NCBI GenBank assembly: GCA_022791355.1
Contig: JAAVYX010000057.1
Coordinates: 1-23,968 of the forward strand
Source of the DNA: Clostridiales bacterium
GTDB taxonomy: Bacteria; Bacillota; Clostridia; Oscillospirales; Acutalibacteraceae
Reading direction: 5' to 3'
DNA length: 23,968 bases
The notes below the pieces were generated by a model. That model saw nothing but the letters and a program-made list of their open reading frames with translations, was not told the DNA's origin and did not search any database. The stretch's first letter is position 1, and every line of letters starts with the position of its first letter. A program made the translations under genes and the position numbers. Below, piece after piece: positions 1 through 7,963 of the stretch.

Positions 1-19
1 CGCGTGGGGCCATCCGTCG

Positions 20-50
20 GGTATAATAGCCGCTTTGCGGTTATTATACC
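20..50. repeat. 14-bp palindrome with TTT triloop
   Basis: GGTATAATAGCCGC (20-33) pairs with GCGGTTATTATACC (37-50) around a TTT loop, with a single G-T wobble. No clear T-run follows on either strand, so it is not a standard intrinsic terminator. The upstream gene lies outside the window. It could be a weak terminator, a protein-binding palindrome or a small extragenic palindrome. It resembles the 23804-23834 palindrome in stem length and triloop. Confidence 0.6.
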
Positions 51-93
51 ACATAAATTTCTATTCCCATAGTATATGTTTTTGTTTGGCTGG

Positions 94-210
94 GAGAGGT
101 TTCGCGCCAAGCGAGCCTTTCTCCATACGCCATTACCGCATCTGATAGCGCCAGACGCTGTTAAAGGGTTTTGGAGAAATTGGAAAAGGAAATCTGGCGC
201 GAAACGTCTC
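94..210. other. nested inverted-repeat element
   Basis: Three pairings are nested. The outer arms 94-109 and 195-210 are near-perfect, with core GTTTCGCGCCA at 99-109 and one mismatch further out. A middle pair is TTTCTCCA (118-125) with TGGAGAAA (172-179). An inner hairpin has AGCG (147-150) pairing with CGCT (156-159). The element lies upstream of the DUF951 promoter and has no convincing ORF. It could be a structured RNA or an extragenic palindromic element; no known RNA family was recognised. The rest of 1-400 holds only the 20-50 palindrome, an AT-rich repeat at 303-327 and the promoter. Confidence 0.5.
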
Positions 211-356
211 GCATGTTAAAAAAGAAAATCTAAAAATCATAGCGTTAAACGATAACCCGCAAAGAATAACATTTCGATTTTTGTTCGGGGCATCGAGCCC
301 CTCATAAAAATTTATGCAGAGCGTATAACTTTTTGCGCTGGAAAAATAGATAAAAA

Positions 357-385
357 TTGCCTTTCTTCTCCAAAAGGGCTATAAT
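357..385 (+). promoter_or_regulatory. sigma-A-type promoter for the DUF951 gene
   Basis: TTGCCT at 357-362 is separated by 17 bases from a perfect TATAAT at 380-385. Transcription would start near 392, about 33 bases before the DUF951 start codon. Confidence 0.7.
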
Positions 386-424
386 ACTATATATAGTCCT
401 TTGATCAGACAAGGAGGGAAGACC

Positions 425-610
425 ATGGACGTGCAGGTCGGCGACCGGCTGCTCATGAAAAAAAACCATCCCTGCGGCGCGAATACCTTCTTGGTGCTGC
501 GCGTCGGCATGGACTTTAAAATTCGCTGTACCGGCTGCGGCCGGGAGGTGATGGTGCCCCGCGCCAAATGTGAAAAACGGATCAAGCGGATCATTCGGGA
601 GGAGAATTAG
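425..610 (+). CDS. DUF951 domain protein
   Basis: A 61-residue basic protein of the DUF951 family, common in Firmicutes and of unknown function. It begins MDVQVGDRLLMKKNHPCG and carries four cysteines, two of them in a CTGCG motif in mid-protein; an HPCG motif precedes it, so metal binding is possible but unproven. The C-terminal third is rich in lysine and arginine, which would fit nucleic-acid contact (inference). The ATG at 425 is chosen because AAGGAGGG (411-418) sits at good spacing; the TTG at 401 lies upstream of that site. A consensus promoter at 357-385 serves it. The gap to prfA is 155 bases, so co-transcription is possible. Confidence 0.85.
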   Translation: MDVQVGDRLLMKKNHPCGANTFLVLRVGMDFKIRCTGCGREVMVPRAKCEKRIKRIIREEN

Positions 611-765
611 CAGGGAACGAGCGGGAAATGGGTCCCGCCGGCTTTTTGCGAGGCGGAAACCCTCTGGAACCGAATGATTTTGGGAAATACGCAGGGCGGA
701 GATCCCCTATCGTTTCATGGATCGCAGCCGCTGTTTTCCTGCGAAAAACGGCATGGAGGAAAAGT

Positions 766-1842
766 ATGTTTGAAAAACTCAAAGCAGTAGAAGCCCGGTA
801 CGAGGAGGTGGGCGAGCAGCTTATGCAGCCCGAGGTCGTCTCGGACCAGGCCCGTTTTACGGCCCTGATGAAGGAACATAAGCAGCTGACCCCCGTAGTA
901 GAGGCCTACAGGGCCTACTCCAAGGCCCTGACTGACGGCGAGGAGGCCCGTCAGCTTTTAGACGAACCGGGACTGGACCGGGAGATGAAGGAGCTGGCCG
1001 AGGAGGAGCTGGCCGACGCGAGAAACCGAGAGGAAACTCTGGCCGAGGAGCTGAAAATCCTGCTCCTGCCCAAGGACCCCAACGACGACAAAAACGTTAT
1101 CGTGGAAATCCGGGGGGGCGCGGGCGGCGAGGAGGCGGCTCTCTTTGCCGGCGCCCTCATGCGCATGTATTCCATGTACGCCGAGGCCCGCCGCTGGAAG
1201 ACCGAGGTCATGTCCTCCAACGAGACCGAGCTGGGCGGTTATAAGGAGGTCAGCTTCATGGTGGAAGGCGAGGGAGCCTACTCCCGCCTGAAATATGAAA
1301 GCGGCGTTCACCGGGTCCAACGGGTGCCCGAAACCGAGACGGCCGGCCGTATCCACACCTCCACCGTCACGGTGGCGGTGCTGCCCGAGGCTGAGGATGT
1401 GGAGGTGGAGATCAATCCCGCCGATCTGCAAATTGACACCTACCGTTCGGGCGGCGCGGGGGGCCAACACGTCAATAAAACCGAGTCGGCCATCCGGATT
1501 ACCCATCTGCCCACCGGACTGGTGGTGGAATGTCAGGACGAGCGCAGCCAACATAAAAACAAGGAAAAGGCCATGAAGGTCCTGCGTTCCCGGCTGTACG
1601 ACAAGATGCTGGAGGAGCAGAATCAGCAAATTGCCAGCGACCGCAAGTCTCAGGTGGGAACGGGGGACCGCTCCGAGCGCATCCGTACCTACAACTATCC
1701 TCAGGGCCGTGTGACCGATCACCGCATCGGTCTAACTCTGTATAAAATCGAGCAGATTCTAAACGGCGACCTGGACGAGGTGATCGACGCTTTGATTACC
1801 GCCGACCGGGCGGCCAAGCTGCAAAACAGCGAGGAGGATTAG
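766..1842 (+). CDS. prfA: peptide chain release factor 1
   Basis: A 358-residue class I release factor that recognises UAA and UAG in the ribosomal A site and triggers peptidyl-tRNA hydrolysis. The catalytic GGQ lies at residues 232-234 within YRSGGAGGQHVNKTES, close to the E. coli RF1 position. The codon-reading tripeptide is PET in VQRVPETETAGR, matching the RF1 P-x-T pattern rather than the RF2 SPF. Length is typical. The ATG at 766 is used because GGAGG (755-759) precedes it; an in-frame opening back to 628 would add an unconserved tail. Standard release factor of the cytoplasm; nothing unusual was seen. Confidence 0.97.
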   Translation: MFEKLKAVEARYEEVGEQLMQPEVVSDQARFTALMKEHKQLTPVVEAYRAYSKALTDGEEARQLLDEPGLDREMKELAEEELADARNREETLAEELKILLLPKDPNDDKNVIVEIRGGAGGEEAALFAGALMRMYSMYAEARRWKTEVMSSNETELGGYKEVSFMVEGEGAYSRLKYESGVHRVQRVPETETAGRIHTSTVTVAVLPEAEDVEVEINPADLQIDTYRSGGAGGQHVNKTESAIRITHLPTGLVVECQDERSQHKNKEKAMKVLRSRLYDKMLEEQNQQIASDRKSQVGTGDRSERIRTYNYPQGRVTDHRIGLTLYKIEQILNGDLDEVIDALITADRAAKLQNSEED

Positions 1843-1999
1843 AGAACCGGTATGCACAGCGGCCGAACGCTGTCTAGGGGAGCGGCATACTGCATCGATT
1901 TTTCTTGCCATACAGACAGTATGGCGGCAGGAAATTTCCTTGTCTGTCGAAAAATATCCTCCCTCTATCCAACATTCCCCGGTTATGCATACAGGTTCT
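1843..1999. other. nested inverted-repeat element after prfA
   Basis: AGAACCGGTATGCA (1843-1856) pairs with TGCATACAGGTTCT (1986-1999) with one mismatch. Inside are ACAGCG/CGCTGT (from 1856) and GCCATAC (1907-1913)/GTATGGC (1919-1925). ACAGACA at 1912-1918 can pair instead with a later TGTCTGT, giving an alternative fold. The left arm starts right at the prfA stop, and no T-run follows the structure, so it is not a plain terminator. The remaining gap to 2191 has a small GCCCG/CGGGC hairpin near 2010 and no recognised gene. Confidence 0.5.
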
Positions 2000-2191
2000 A
2001 ACTAAAGCCCGTCTCAAAATCGAGAAAAGCGGGCGTATCATGCAGAGGTAAGCGATTGCTAGGCGGGGACCGCAGGAAACATTTCTGTGTTTTTGCGGAT
2101 TTGGAGCGGGGAAGCCGCTTGTCTCTGGGCGCTATGACAGGTCTTGCGGTTTTTCTGCAAGTCCCAATCGTTATCACAGGAGGGGAAGCAT

Positions 2192-3040
2192 ATGGAGCCA
2201 TGGAACGCTGGAAAGCATGATTCGGTCCGCAGACTGGAAAAGAACCGTCCGGCTGCGCCGCATTCGTCATATGCGCAGGAAGAAAATCCGGATGGAAACA
2301 AAGACGGCGCACATGGTGCGGACGCGCCTGCGGCACGCCGCTTCTCCTATGCGCCTGTATCTCGTGGGCCCGCAGGACACCGGTTCGGCGGGCGGCTGGG
2401 CCGGGTCTACCGTATCCGCGGCCCCGTTTTGCTGGCCGGCGCGGCCCTTCTGGTGACCCTGTCCGTCCTGCTGACCTGTCTGCTGAACCATCTTTTTTCT
2501 CCCCGGCCGAAGCCGGAAGGTCCGGTATTTCTCAACGAGGCCCTGGATGTGCCGGTGCGCACAGTGCTCTTGACCGAGGGCTCGGCCGGCCGTCCGGGTA
2601 TCAAGCGGGAGATTCAGTATCTGGTGATTCACGAGACCGCCAACCCCGGCGAGGGAACCGGCGCAAAAAGCCACAGCAACTATTTACAGGCCGGCGGGGA
2701 CGGAAAGGGCACCTCCTGGCATTATACGGTGGACGATCATGAAATCTATCGCCATGTCCCTGACGACGAGGTGGCCTATCACGCCAGCTCGGCCGACGGC
2801 AATACGTATGGGATCGGCATAGAGCTCTGCGTAAACGAGGACGGGGACTTCGAAAAGACCTTTGACAACGGTGCCAGACTCGCCGCCTGTCTGTTGAAGG
2901 CCTACGGCCTGTCCGCAAACGACCTGCGCCAGCACGGGGATTTTACCGAAAAGAACTGTCCTGAAACCATCCGAAACACCGGACGGTGGGGAGAATTCAC
3001 GCAAAAGGTGAAGGACTATTTGAAGGGGCTGGACAAATAG
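2192..3040 (+). CDS. membrane-anchored N-acetylmuramoyl-L-alanine amidase (Amidase_2)
   Basis: A 282-residue protein that should cleave the lactyl-peptide bond of peptidoglycan. Residues 1-75 are hydrophilic and basic, residues about 77-98 form one membrane segment, and the rest is an Amidase_2 (PGRP/AmpD/CwlA-like) domain, presumably outside the cell. Zinc ligands are visible: His147 in VIHETAN, His248 and Cys256 in HGDFTEKNC; WHYTVDD supplies the usual active-site segment. The ATG at 2192 follows AGGAGGGG (2178-2185). The long cytoplasmic-side tail of about 75 residues before the membrane segment is unusual for this family. A germination, cell-separation or spore role is possible but not shown. 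Confidence 0.9.
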   Translation: MEPWNAGKHDSVRRLEKNRPAAPHSSYAQEENPDGNKDGAHGADAPAARRFSYAPVSRGPAGHRFGGRLGRVYRIRGPVLLAGAALLVTLSVLLTCLLNHLFSPRPKPEGPVFLNEALDVPVRTVLLTEGSAGRPGIKREIQYLVIHETANPGEGTGAKSHSNYLQAGGDGKGTSWHYTVDDHEIYRHVPDDEVAYHASSADGNTYGIGIELCVNEDGDFEKTFDNGARLAACLLKAYGLSANDLRQHGDFTEKNCPETIRNTGRWGEFTQKVKDYLKGLDK

Positions 3041-3389
3041 ACGTTTCCCGCCCGTCCTGAGAGATTGGCCCTATTCTTGGTCCCAGTTGCGTATTCGCTA
3101 GCCAGACGGCGCGAGTTTGAATCCGCCCCCATGGCAATGTTTTGCTGATTTACAGCGTGTGCGCCTCGGCAGGCTTCAGCCGGCCTTTGTCTTCTGTACC
3201 GCAAATCATCTAAAAATTCGTCTATTTTGGAGCCGAAGGAAGTTGTGCCCGGATAAGGAAAATAGAGGAGCGAGACCGTCGACTTGTAAACATGCCAGAC
3301 GCATTCCGGGTGAATATGGCCGGCGAAACCGGGTTCAAATCCTCGCGTCCGACGATCCGGACGGCCAAAGCAAAGGAAGGAAAATCGAC
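3041..3389. other. intergenic region with imperfect inverted repeat
   Basis: No gene was recognised in these 349 bases. CGCGAGTTTGAATCCG (from about 3111) is an imperfect inverted copy of CGGGTTCAAATCCTCGCG (from about 3330). Both look like a tRNA T-arm, but neither has a matching acceptor, D-arm or anticodon arm. The frame of the next gene is open back to 3117, but the ribosome binding site AAAGGAAGG just before 3390 marks the real start. Confidence 0.4.
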
Positions 3390-4697
3390 ATGGAAACCAA
3401 ACGGATTCCCATTTATTCGATTCTCGACGACCACGAGGCCGTGGAGGAGGCTGCCGCCCTGCTGCGGGCGGGCGGCCTGGTGGCCATTCCCACCGAAACG
3501 GTTTACGGTCTGGCCGCCAACGCCTACGACGGGCAGGCGGTTTCTAAAATATTCGAGGCCAAGGGCCGGCCGATGGACAATCCTCTCATCGTCCATATCT
3601 CAGAGTTCGACATGCTCCCCGACCTGGTGGAGGACATTCCCGAGGAAGCCCTGGAGCTCGCCCGCCTTTACTGGCCCGGCCCTCTGACCATCATCCTGCA
3701 AAAGTCCGATAAAATTCCCGACCAGGTGTCGGCCGGGCTGCCCACCGTGGCGGTCCGTATGCCGGCCAATACGGTGGCTCGAGGGATCATCGGAGCCTGC
3801 GGCTTCCCCTTGGCCGCCCCTTCGGCCAACCGTTCCGGCTCCCCCAGTCCCACCACGGCCGCCCATGTCCTCCAGGATATGGACGGACGCATCGATGGGG
3901 TGGTCGTCTCGGGCAACGCCCAGGTGGGGGTGGAGTCCACCGTGCTTTCCTTGGCGGGTCTGTCCGAGGGCAAACGGCCTTTGCTGCTCCGTCCAGGCGC
4001 GGTCACGCCCCAAATGCTGCGGGCGGCCGTGGGGGAGATCGACATAGACCCGGCCGTCCTTCGGCAGCTGGAGGACGGCCGGCAGGCCCCGTCGCCCGGC
4101 ATGAAGTATAAGCACTACGCCCCCAAGGCCCAGGTCGTCCTGGTGGAGGGGGACGGGGAACAGTATAGAAATTATGTGAACCGGCAGGCGGCCCCCGGCG
4201 TATGCGCCCTCTGCTTTGAGGAGGACGGGCAGGGACTTTCCCTTCCCGCCGTGACCTACGGCCGGGCCGCCGACCCCGATTCCGAGGCCCGGGCCCTGTT
4301 CGATGCCCTGCGCCGTCTGGACGAGGCGGGCTACGTCACCGCCTACGCCCACGCCCCGGCTAAGGACGGGGTGGGCCTGGCCGTGTATAACCGGCTCGTC
4401 CGGGCCGCGGCCTTTCAGGTCGTCCGGCTGGCGGAGGAGCAGGAACAAGGTCCTGCATACGGGACGCAAAACAGCGCAGGAAACGGCGCTGGCGGCGAAC
4501 CTGGAAGCAAAGCGGGCAATGTCTCGGGAAACGGCGCAGACGGCGGCTCCAGCGGCGGACCTAGCAAAAGTTCTAGCAGAGAACCTAGCGGCGGACCTAG
4601 CAACGGACCTGGCAGAGGACCTGAAAACGAACCCGGCAACAGTTCGGGCAAAGGCTCGGGCGACAGACCTGAGAGCAAAACGGGAGAAGAAGGATGA
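3390..4697 (+). CDS. ywlC: L-threonylcarbamoyladenylate synthase (Sua5/YwlC type) with low-complexity tail
   Basis: Makes threonylcarbamoyl-AMP from threonine, bicarbonate and ATP, the first step of t6A37 modification on ANN-decoding tRNAs. Residues about 10-210 are a YrdC domain (GGLVAIPTETVYGLAANA, KGRPMDNPL, PSANRSGSPSPT). SPGMKYKHYAPKA starts the Sua5 C-terminal domain, which ends near residue 350. Residues about 351-435 are an extra tail almost wholly Gly, Ser, Asn, Pro, Glu and Lys, not part of the family as known. Its DNA is built from short direct repeats such as GGACCTAGC. The start follows AAAGGAAGG. The stop overlaps the coaE start by four bases (ATGA), so the two are translationally coupled. 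Confidence 0.93.
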   Translation: METKRIPIYSILDDHEAVEEAAALLRAGGLVAIPTETVYGLAANAYDGQAVSKIFEAKGRPMDNPLIVHISEFDMLPDLVEDIPEEALELARLYWPGPLTIILQKSDKIPDQVSAGLPTVAVRMPANTVARGIIGACGFPLAAPSANRSGSPSPTTAAHVLQDMDGRIDGVVVSGNAQVGVESTVLSLAGLSEGKRPLLLRPGAVTPQMLRAAVGEIDIDPAVLRQLEDGRQAPSPGMKYKHYAPKAQVVLVEGDGEQYRNYVNRQAAPGVCALCFEEDGQGLSLPAVTYGRAADPDSEARALFDALRRLDEAGYVTAYAHAPAKDGVGLAVYNRLVRAAAFQVVRLAEEQEQGPAYGTQNSAGNGAGGEPGSKAGNVSGNGADGGSSGGPSKSSSREPSGGPSNGPGRGPENEPGNSSGKGSGDRPESKTGEEG

Positions 4698-5311
4698 GCG
4701 GGGTGAAAAAGCGAACCTATGTGCTGGGTTTGACCGGTCCCAGCGGGGCGGGCAAATCCCTCCTGGCGGCTTATCTGACGGGCAAGGGCATACCGGTGGT
4801 GGACGCCGACCGTCACGCCCGAAAGGCCACAGCCCCCGGCAGTCCGGCCCTGCCCGCCCTGGCGGCGGCCTTTTCGCCGGCCATCCTCTGTCCCGACGGC
4901 TCCCTCGACCGGGGAGAGCTGGCCCGGCGGGCCTTTTCCAGCCGGGAAGAGACCGACCGGCTCAACGCCATCCTCCATCCGGTTATCCTGGAGCTTATGG
5001 AGAAGGAGCTGACCGCCCGCAGGGCCGAGGGGCATCCCCTGGTCGTGCTGGACGCGCCCCAGCTTTACGAAGCGGGGGCCGACGCGGCCTGCGACGGGGT
5101 TGTTGCCGTGCTGGCCCCGGCCGGACTGCGTCTGGCCCGCATCATGGCCCGGGATGGGATCAGCGAGGAGGCGGCCCGCCGGCGTATGTCCGCCGGTCTG
5201 CCCGACAGCTTTTTCCGAGACCGGGGCGCGTATATTTTGATGAACGACGGGGACGAGGCCGCCCTGCAAAAAGCGGCCGACGCCCTATTGGATAGAATAT
5301 TGGGAGAATAA
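4694..5311 (+). CDS. coaE: dephospho-CoA kinase
   Basis: A 205-residue cytoplasmic kinase catalysing the last step of coenzyme A synthesis, ATP-dependent phosphorylation of the 3'-hydroxyl of dephospho-CoA. The P-loop GPSGAGKS occupies residues 15-22, followed by VVDADRHAR, the usual substrate-site Asp region, and HPVILELMEKE; LDAPQLYEAG matches the conserved LDxPLLFE segment. Length is typical. It overlaps the Sua5-type gene by four bases and is followed three bases later by a transglycosylase gene, so it is the middle of a tight operon. Confidence 0.95.
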   Translation: MSGVKKRTYVLGLTGPSGAGKSLLAAYLTGKGIPVVDADRHARKATAPGSPALPALAAAFSPAILCPDGSLDRGELARRAFSSREETDRLNAILHPVILELMEKELTARRAEGHPLVVLDAPQLYEAGADAACDGVVAVLAPAGLRLARIMARDGISEEAARRRMSAGLPDSFFRDRGAYILMNDGDEAALQKAADALLDRILGE

Positions 5312-5314
5312 GGC

Positions 5315-5893
5315 ATGAAGTTTGGTCGTAAACTAATACCGTGGCTCCTTGTGCTGGCCCTGGCGGCCGGCCTTGTGAGCATAGGGTATCAAAGGGTTAT
5401 GAAGGCGGTTTATCCAAAAGAGTACCAGGAGCTTGTGGAGCGCTACAGCCGGCAGAATCAGTTAGAGCCCGCGCTGGTCTACGCTGTGATCAAATGCGAA
5501 AGCAGCTTTGACCCGAACGCCGTCTCGTCGGCCGACGCCAAGGGTCTCATGCAGCTGACCGACGAGACCTTCGCCTGGGTGCAGACCAAGGACAAGGAGC
5601 GGGAAAAGGGCGCGGAGGCCCTGCCGCCCGACCGGCTTTTCGACCCCGAAACCAACATTCGGTACGGCACCCTGCTGCTTTCCCTGCACAAGACCGAGTT
5701 CGCCAGCGACCGGCTGGCCCTGGCCGCCTATCACGCGGGACGGGGCATCGTCAACAAGTGGCTGGACGACGAAACCTATACCGACGACGGGGAAAGTCTC
5801 CACACCGTCCCCTACGCCGAGACCAACGCCTATATCGATAAGGTGATCAAAACCAAAGCGATGTACGAAAAGCTATATGGAAAGGGAGAATAA
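5315..5893 (+). CDS. lytic transglycosylase (SLT domain)
   Basis: A 192-residue secreted or membrane-tethered murein transglycosylase that would cleave the MurNAc-GlcNAc bond to leave a 1,6-anhydro end. Residues about 8-24 form a hydrophobic signal-anchor; no lipobox is visible. The SLT fold follows: catalytic Glu62 in VIKCESSFDPNAVS, then AKGLMQL, NIRYGTLLL and LALAAYHAGRG, all standard for family 23-like enzymes. The start lies three bases after the coaE stop, and the next gene begins two bases after its own stop, so all are probably co-transcribed. The pairing with CoA and tRNA-modification genes looks like operon convenience rather than a shared pathway. Confidence 0.93.
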   Translation: MKFGRKLIPWLLVLALAAGLVSIGYQRVMKAVYPKEYQELVERYSRQNQLEPALVYAVIKCESSFDPNAVSSADAKGLMQLTDETFAWVQTKDKEREKGAEALPPDRLFDPETNIRYGTLLLSLHKTEFASDRLALAAYHAGRGIVNKWLDDETYTDDGESLHTVPYAETNAYIDKVIKTKAMYEKLYGKGE

Positions 5894-5895
5894 CC

Positions 5896-7302
5896 ATGGC
5901 GGAAAAGAAAAAGACAGGCGGCGCAAAGCTGCGGGAAAAGCTCTTTATGCAGAGCAAAAACGGCTGCATCGAGGCGGGGGAGAAGACCCTGGCCGAGGCC
6001 GACCTCTTTTGCGAGGACTATAAGAAGTTCTTAGACGGGGCCAAGACCGAGCGGGAGGCCGTGCGCACGGCCGTGGACTTGGCCGAAAAGGCCGGCTTCA
6101 AGCTCTATGATCCCCATAAAGCCTATCAGCCGGGGGATAAGGTCTATGTCAACAATCGGGATAAGGCGGCCATTTTCGCCGTCATCGGCAAACAGCCGGT
6201 GGAGGAGGGGGTGCGCATCGCGGCCGCCCATATCGACTCCCCCCGGTTGGATTTGAAGCCCAATCCCCTTTACGAGGAAAGCGAGCTGGCCCTGTTTAAG
6301 ACCCATTACTACGGCGGTATCAAAAAGTACCAGTGGACCGCCATCCCGCTGGCCCTTCATGGGGTCATGGTCAAAAAGGACGGTAAGCGGATCCAGGTCT
6401 CCATCGGCGAAAAGGAGGAGGAGCCCTGCTTTGTGGTCACCGACCTGCTGCCCCATTTGGCTGCTGAACAGAGCAAGCGCACCCTGAATAACGGCATCAA
6501 GGGGGAGGAGCTGAACATTCTGGTGGGCAGCCGCCCCTTTAAGGACGACGAGGGCGGCGAGCTGGTTAAGCTCCATATCCTGCAAATCCTCAACGAGAAG
6601 TACGGCGTGAAGGAGGAGGACTTCCTCTCGGCCGAGCTGACCTGCGTGCCCGCCTTCAAGGCCAGAGACTTGGGGTTCGACCGCTCCATGATCGCCGCCT
6701 ACGGTCACGACGACCGGGTCTGCGCCTACCCCGCCCTGCGGGCGGCGCTGGACGTGAAGGCCCCGGAGCGTACGGCCGTCACCATCCTGGCCGATAAGGA
6801 GGAGATCGGCTCGGAGGGCAACACCGGCCTGCAATCCCGCTTTTTTGTGTATTTTATCAACGATCTGGCCCGCTCCCAGGGCGGTGAGGGCTACCGGGCC
6901 CTGTCTCATTCCCAGTGCCTGTCGGCCGACGTGAACGCCGCCTTCGACCCCACCTTCCCCGACGTGATGGAGAAGCGCAACGCAGCTCAGCTCAACCATG
7001 GGGTCTGCATCACCAAGTACACAGGCTCCAGAGGCAAGAGCGGCACGTCGGACGCGTCGGCCGAGTATATGGCCCAGATCCGCGCCCTGCTGGATAAAAA
7101 CGACGTGATCTGGCAGACCGGCGAGCTGGGCAAGGTGGATGCCGGCGGCGGCGGCACCGTGGCCATGTATATCGCCAACCTGAACGTGGACGTGGTGGAC
7201 TTGGGCGTTCCGGTCCTCTCCATGCACGCGCCCTTCGAGGTGGTCTCCAAGCTGGACGTCCTGATGGCCTACAAGGCCATGATGGCCTTCTACGAGGCGT
7301 AA
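5896..7302 (+). CDS. M18 family aminopeptidase
   Basis: A 468-residue dinuclear-zinc aminopeptidase of family M18 (aspartyl aminopeptidase/aminopeptidase I type), cytoplasmic, releasing N-terminal (often acidic) residues. Visible signature positions are His112 in AAHIDSPRLDLKP, the DKEEIGSEG block at residues 300-308 with the catalytic and metal-binding glutamates, and His444 in MHAPFEVVSKLD. Internal landmarks such as YGHDDRVCAYPAL and SADVNAAFDP fit the family. It begins two bases after the transglycosylase stop. A GGCTCCA/TGGAGCC hairpin (7314-7339) just after the stop lacks a T-run. Confidence 0.94.
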   Translation: MAEKKKTGGAKLREKLFMQSKNGCIEAGEKTLAEADLFCEDYKKFLDGAKTEREAVRTAVDLAEKAGFKLYDPHKAYQPGDKVYVNNRDKAAIFAVIGKQPVEEGVRIAAAHIDSPRLDLKPNPLYEESELALFKTHYYGGIKKYQWTAIPLALHGVMVKKDGKRIQVSIGEKEEEPCFVVTDLLPHLAAEQSKRTLNNGIKGEELNILVGSRPFKDDEGGELVKLHILQILNEKYGVKEEDFLSAELTCVPAFKARDLGFDRSMIAAYGHDDRVCAYPALRAALDVKAPERTAVTILADKEEIGSEGNTGLQSRFFVYFINDLARSQGGEGYRALSHSQCLSADVNAAFDPTFPDVMEKRNAAQLNHGVCITKYTGSRGKSGTSDASAEYMAQIRALLDKNDVIWQTGELGKVDAGGGGTVAMYIANLNVDVVDLGVPVLSMHAPFEVVSKLDVLMAYKAMMAFYEA

Positions 7303-7963
7303 AGCAGGGGATTGGCTCCAAAGGCTTGGGACTGGAGCCGTTAAGATACCAGACAGGTCGTTCCGGTCGGTTTAGCCGGCGGCCGGGCTGCAAAGGCCGT
7401 GCCAATCGCCGGATCGTCTGCGGCTTTACTCCTGGACCGCCGGCTGGGAAATGACGGATGATTGAGCAAGGGCAAGATTGCAAGTCGACAATCACATGGA
7501 AGACATCCGACTTTCCAGGATTTTTACCCAGAAAGCAGCTGCTCCTGGGCGAAGGGCCGGCCTTTCCGTTTTTTCAGATAAGCTCTGAATTTGCCTGCGC
7601 TTCCGCACGTAAATCCTATTGGTATAAGCTTTCGGTATTGAATTGCAAACCTTACAATTGTATTTTATCATCGGCCTCCAACAGGCATGCGCCCGTTGGC
7701 AGTCCCTTGGAGCCGTCTAAAGCGGCGGTCGAAAAGAGCGGGCTGGCAGTCCGTTGGGGGCTGACAGCGGCGTACGGACGAATGAACCGGCGGCCGCGTT
7801 TGGGCGGTCGGCCAGCGGAGGAACTGGACCGCGGACAAGCTGGACCGCAGGCGGCCGGTCCAAGCGTACCGCCTTCTCGCCCGGCCAGAAAGAGACAACG
7901 CAGCTGGTCTGGATTTATCCTGTACGGCCTACGGATGGAAGACCATGAGAAAGGAGCGCCGAT
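7303..7963. other. 660-base GC-rich intergenic region
   Basis: No convincing gene. An open frame covers most of 7458-7979 but has no good ribosome binding site and no recognisable domain. Visible features are a hairpin at 7314-7339, the promoter candidate at 7643-7671, two imperfect direct repeats of TGGCAGTCC near 7697 and 7745, and a GGACCG/CGGTCC hairpin near 7840-7860. If the promoter is right, the DUF2953-gerW message has a leader of about 285 bases rich in GC stems. Confidence 0.5.
7643..7671 (+). promoter_or_regulatory. candidate promoter for DUF2953-gerW
   Basis: TTGCAA at 7643-7648, a 17-base spacer, and TATCAT at 7666-7671. It lies in a locally AT-rich stretch of an otherwise GC-rich gap. 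The same TTGCAA -35 appears before sseB. No clear sporulation-sigma motif was recognised. Confidence 0.4.

Noticed and set aside
958..1722. Long open frame on the - strand across prfA
   Set aside because: It is the antisense shadow of a clear RF1 gene, low in recognisable motifs and without a ribosome binding site.
3100..3360. Possible tRNA genes (GGGTTCAAATCC and GAGTTTGAATCC)
   Set aside because: Only T-arm-like pieces are seen; no acceptor stem, D-arm or anticodon arm can be paired with them.
4303..5295. 330-codon + strand frame over the Sua5 tail and coaE
   Set aside because: It overlaps coaE, whose P-loop and family motifs are plain, in another frame. It is kept only as a clue to the tail's origin.
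6031..7227. 398-codon - strand frame over the M18 peptidase gene
   Set aside because: It is a shadow caused by GC-rich third codon positions of a conserved gene; its His/Gly/Gln-rich product matches no family known to me.
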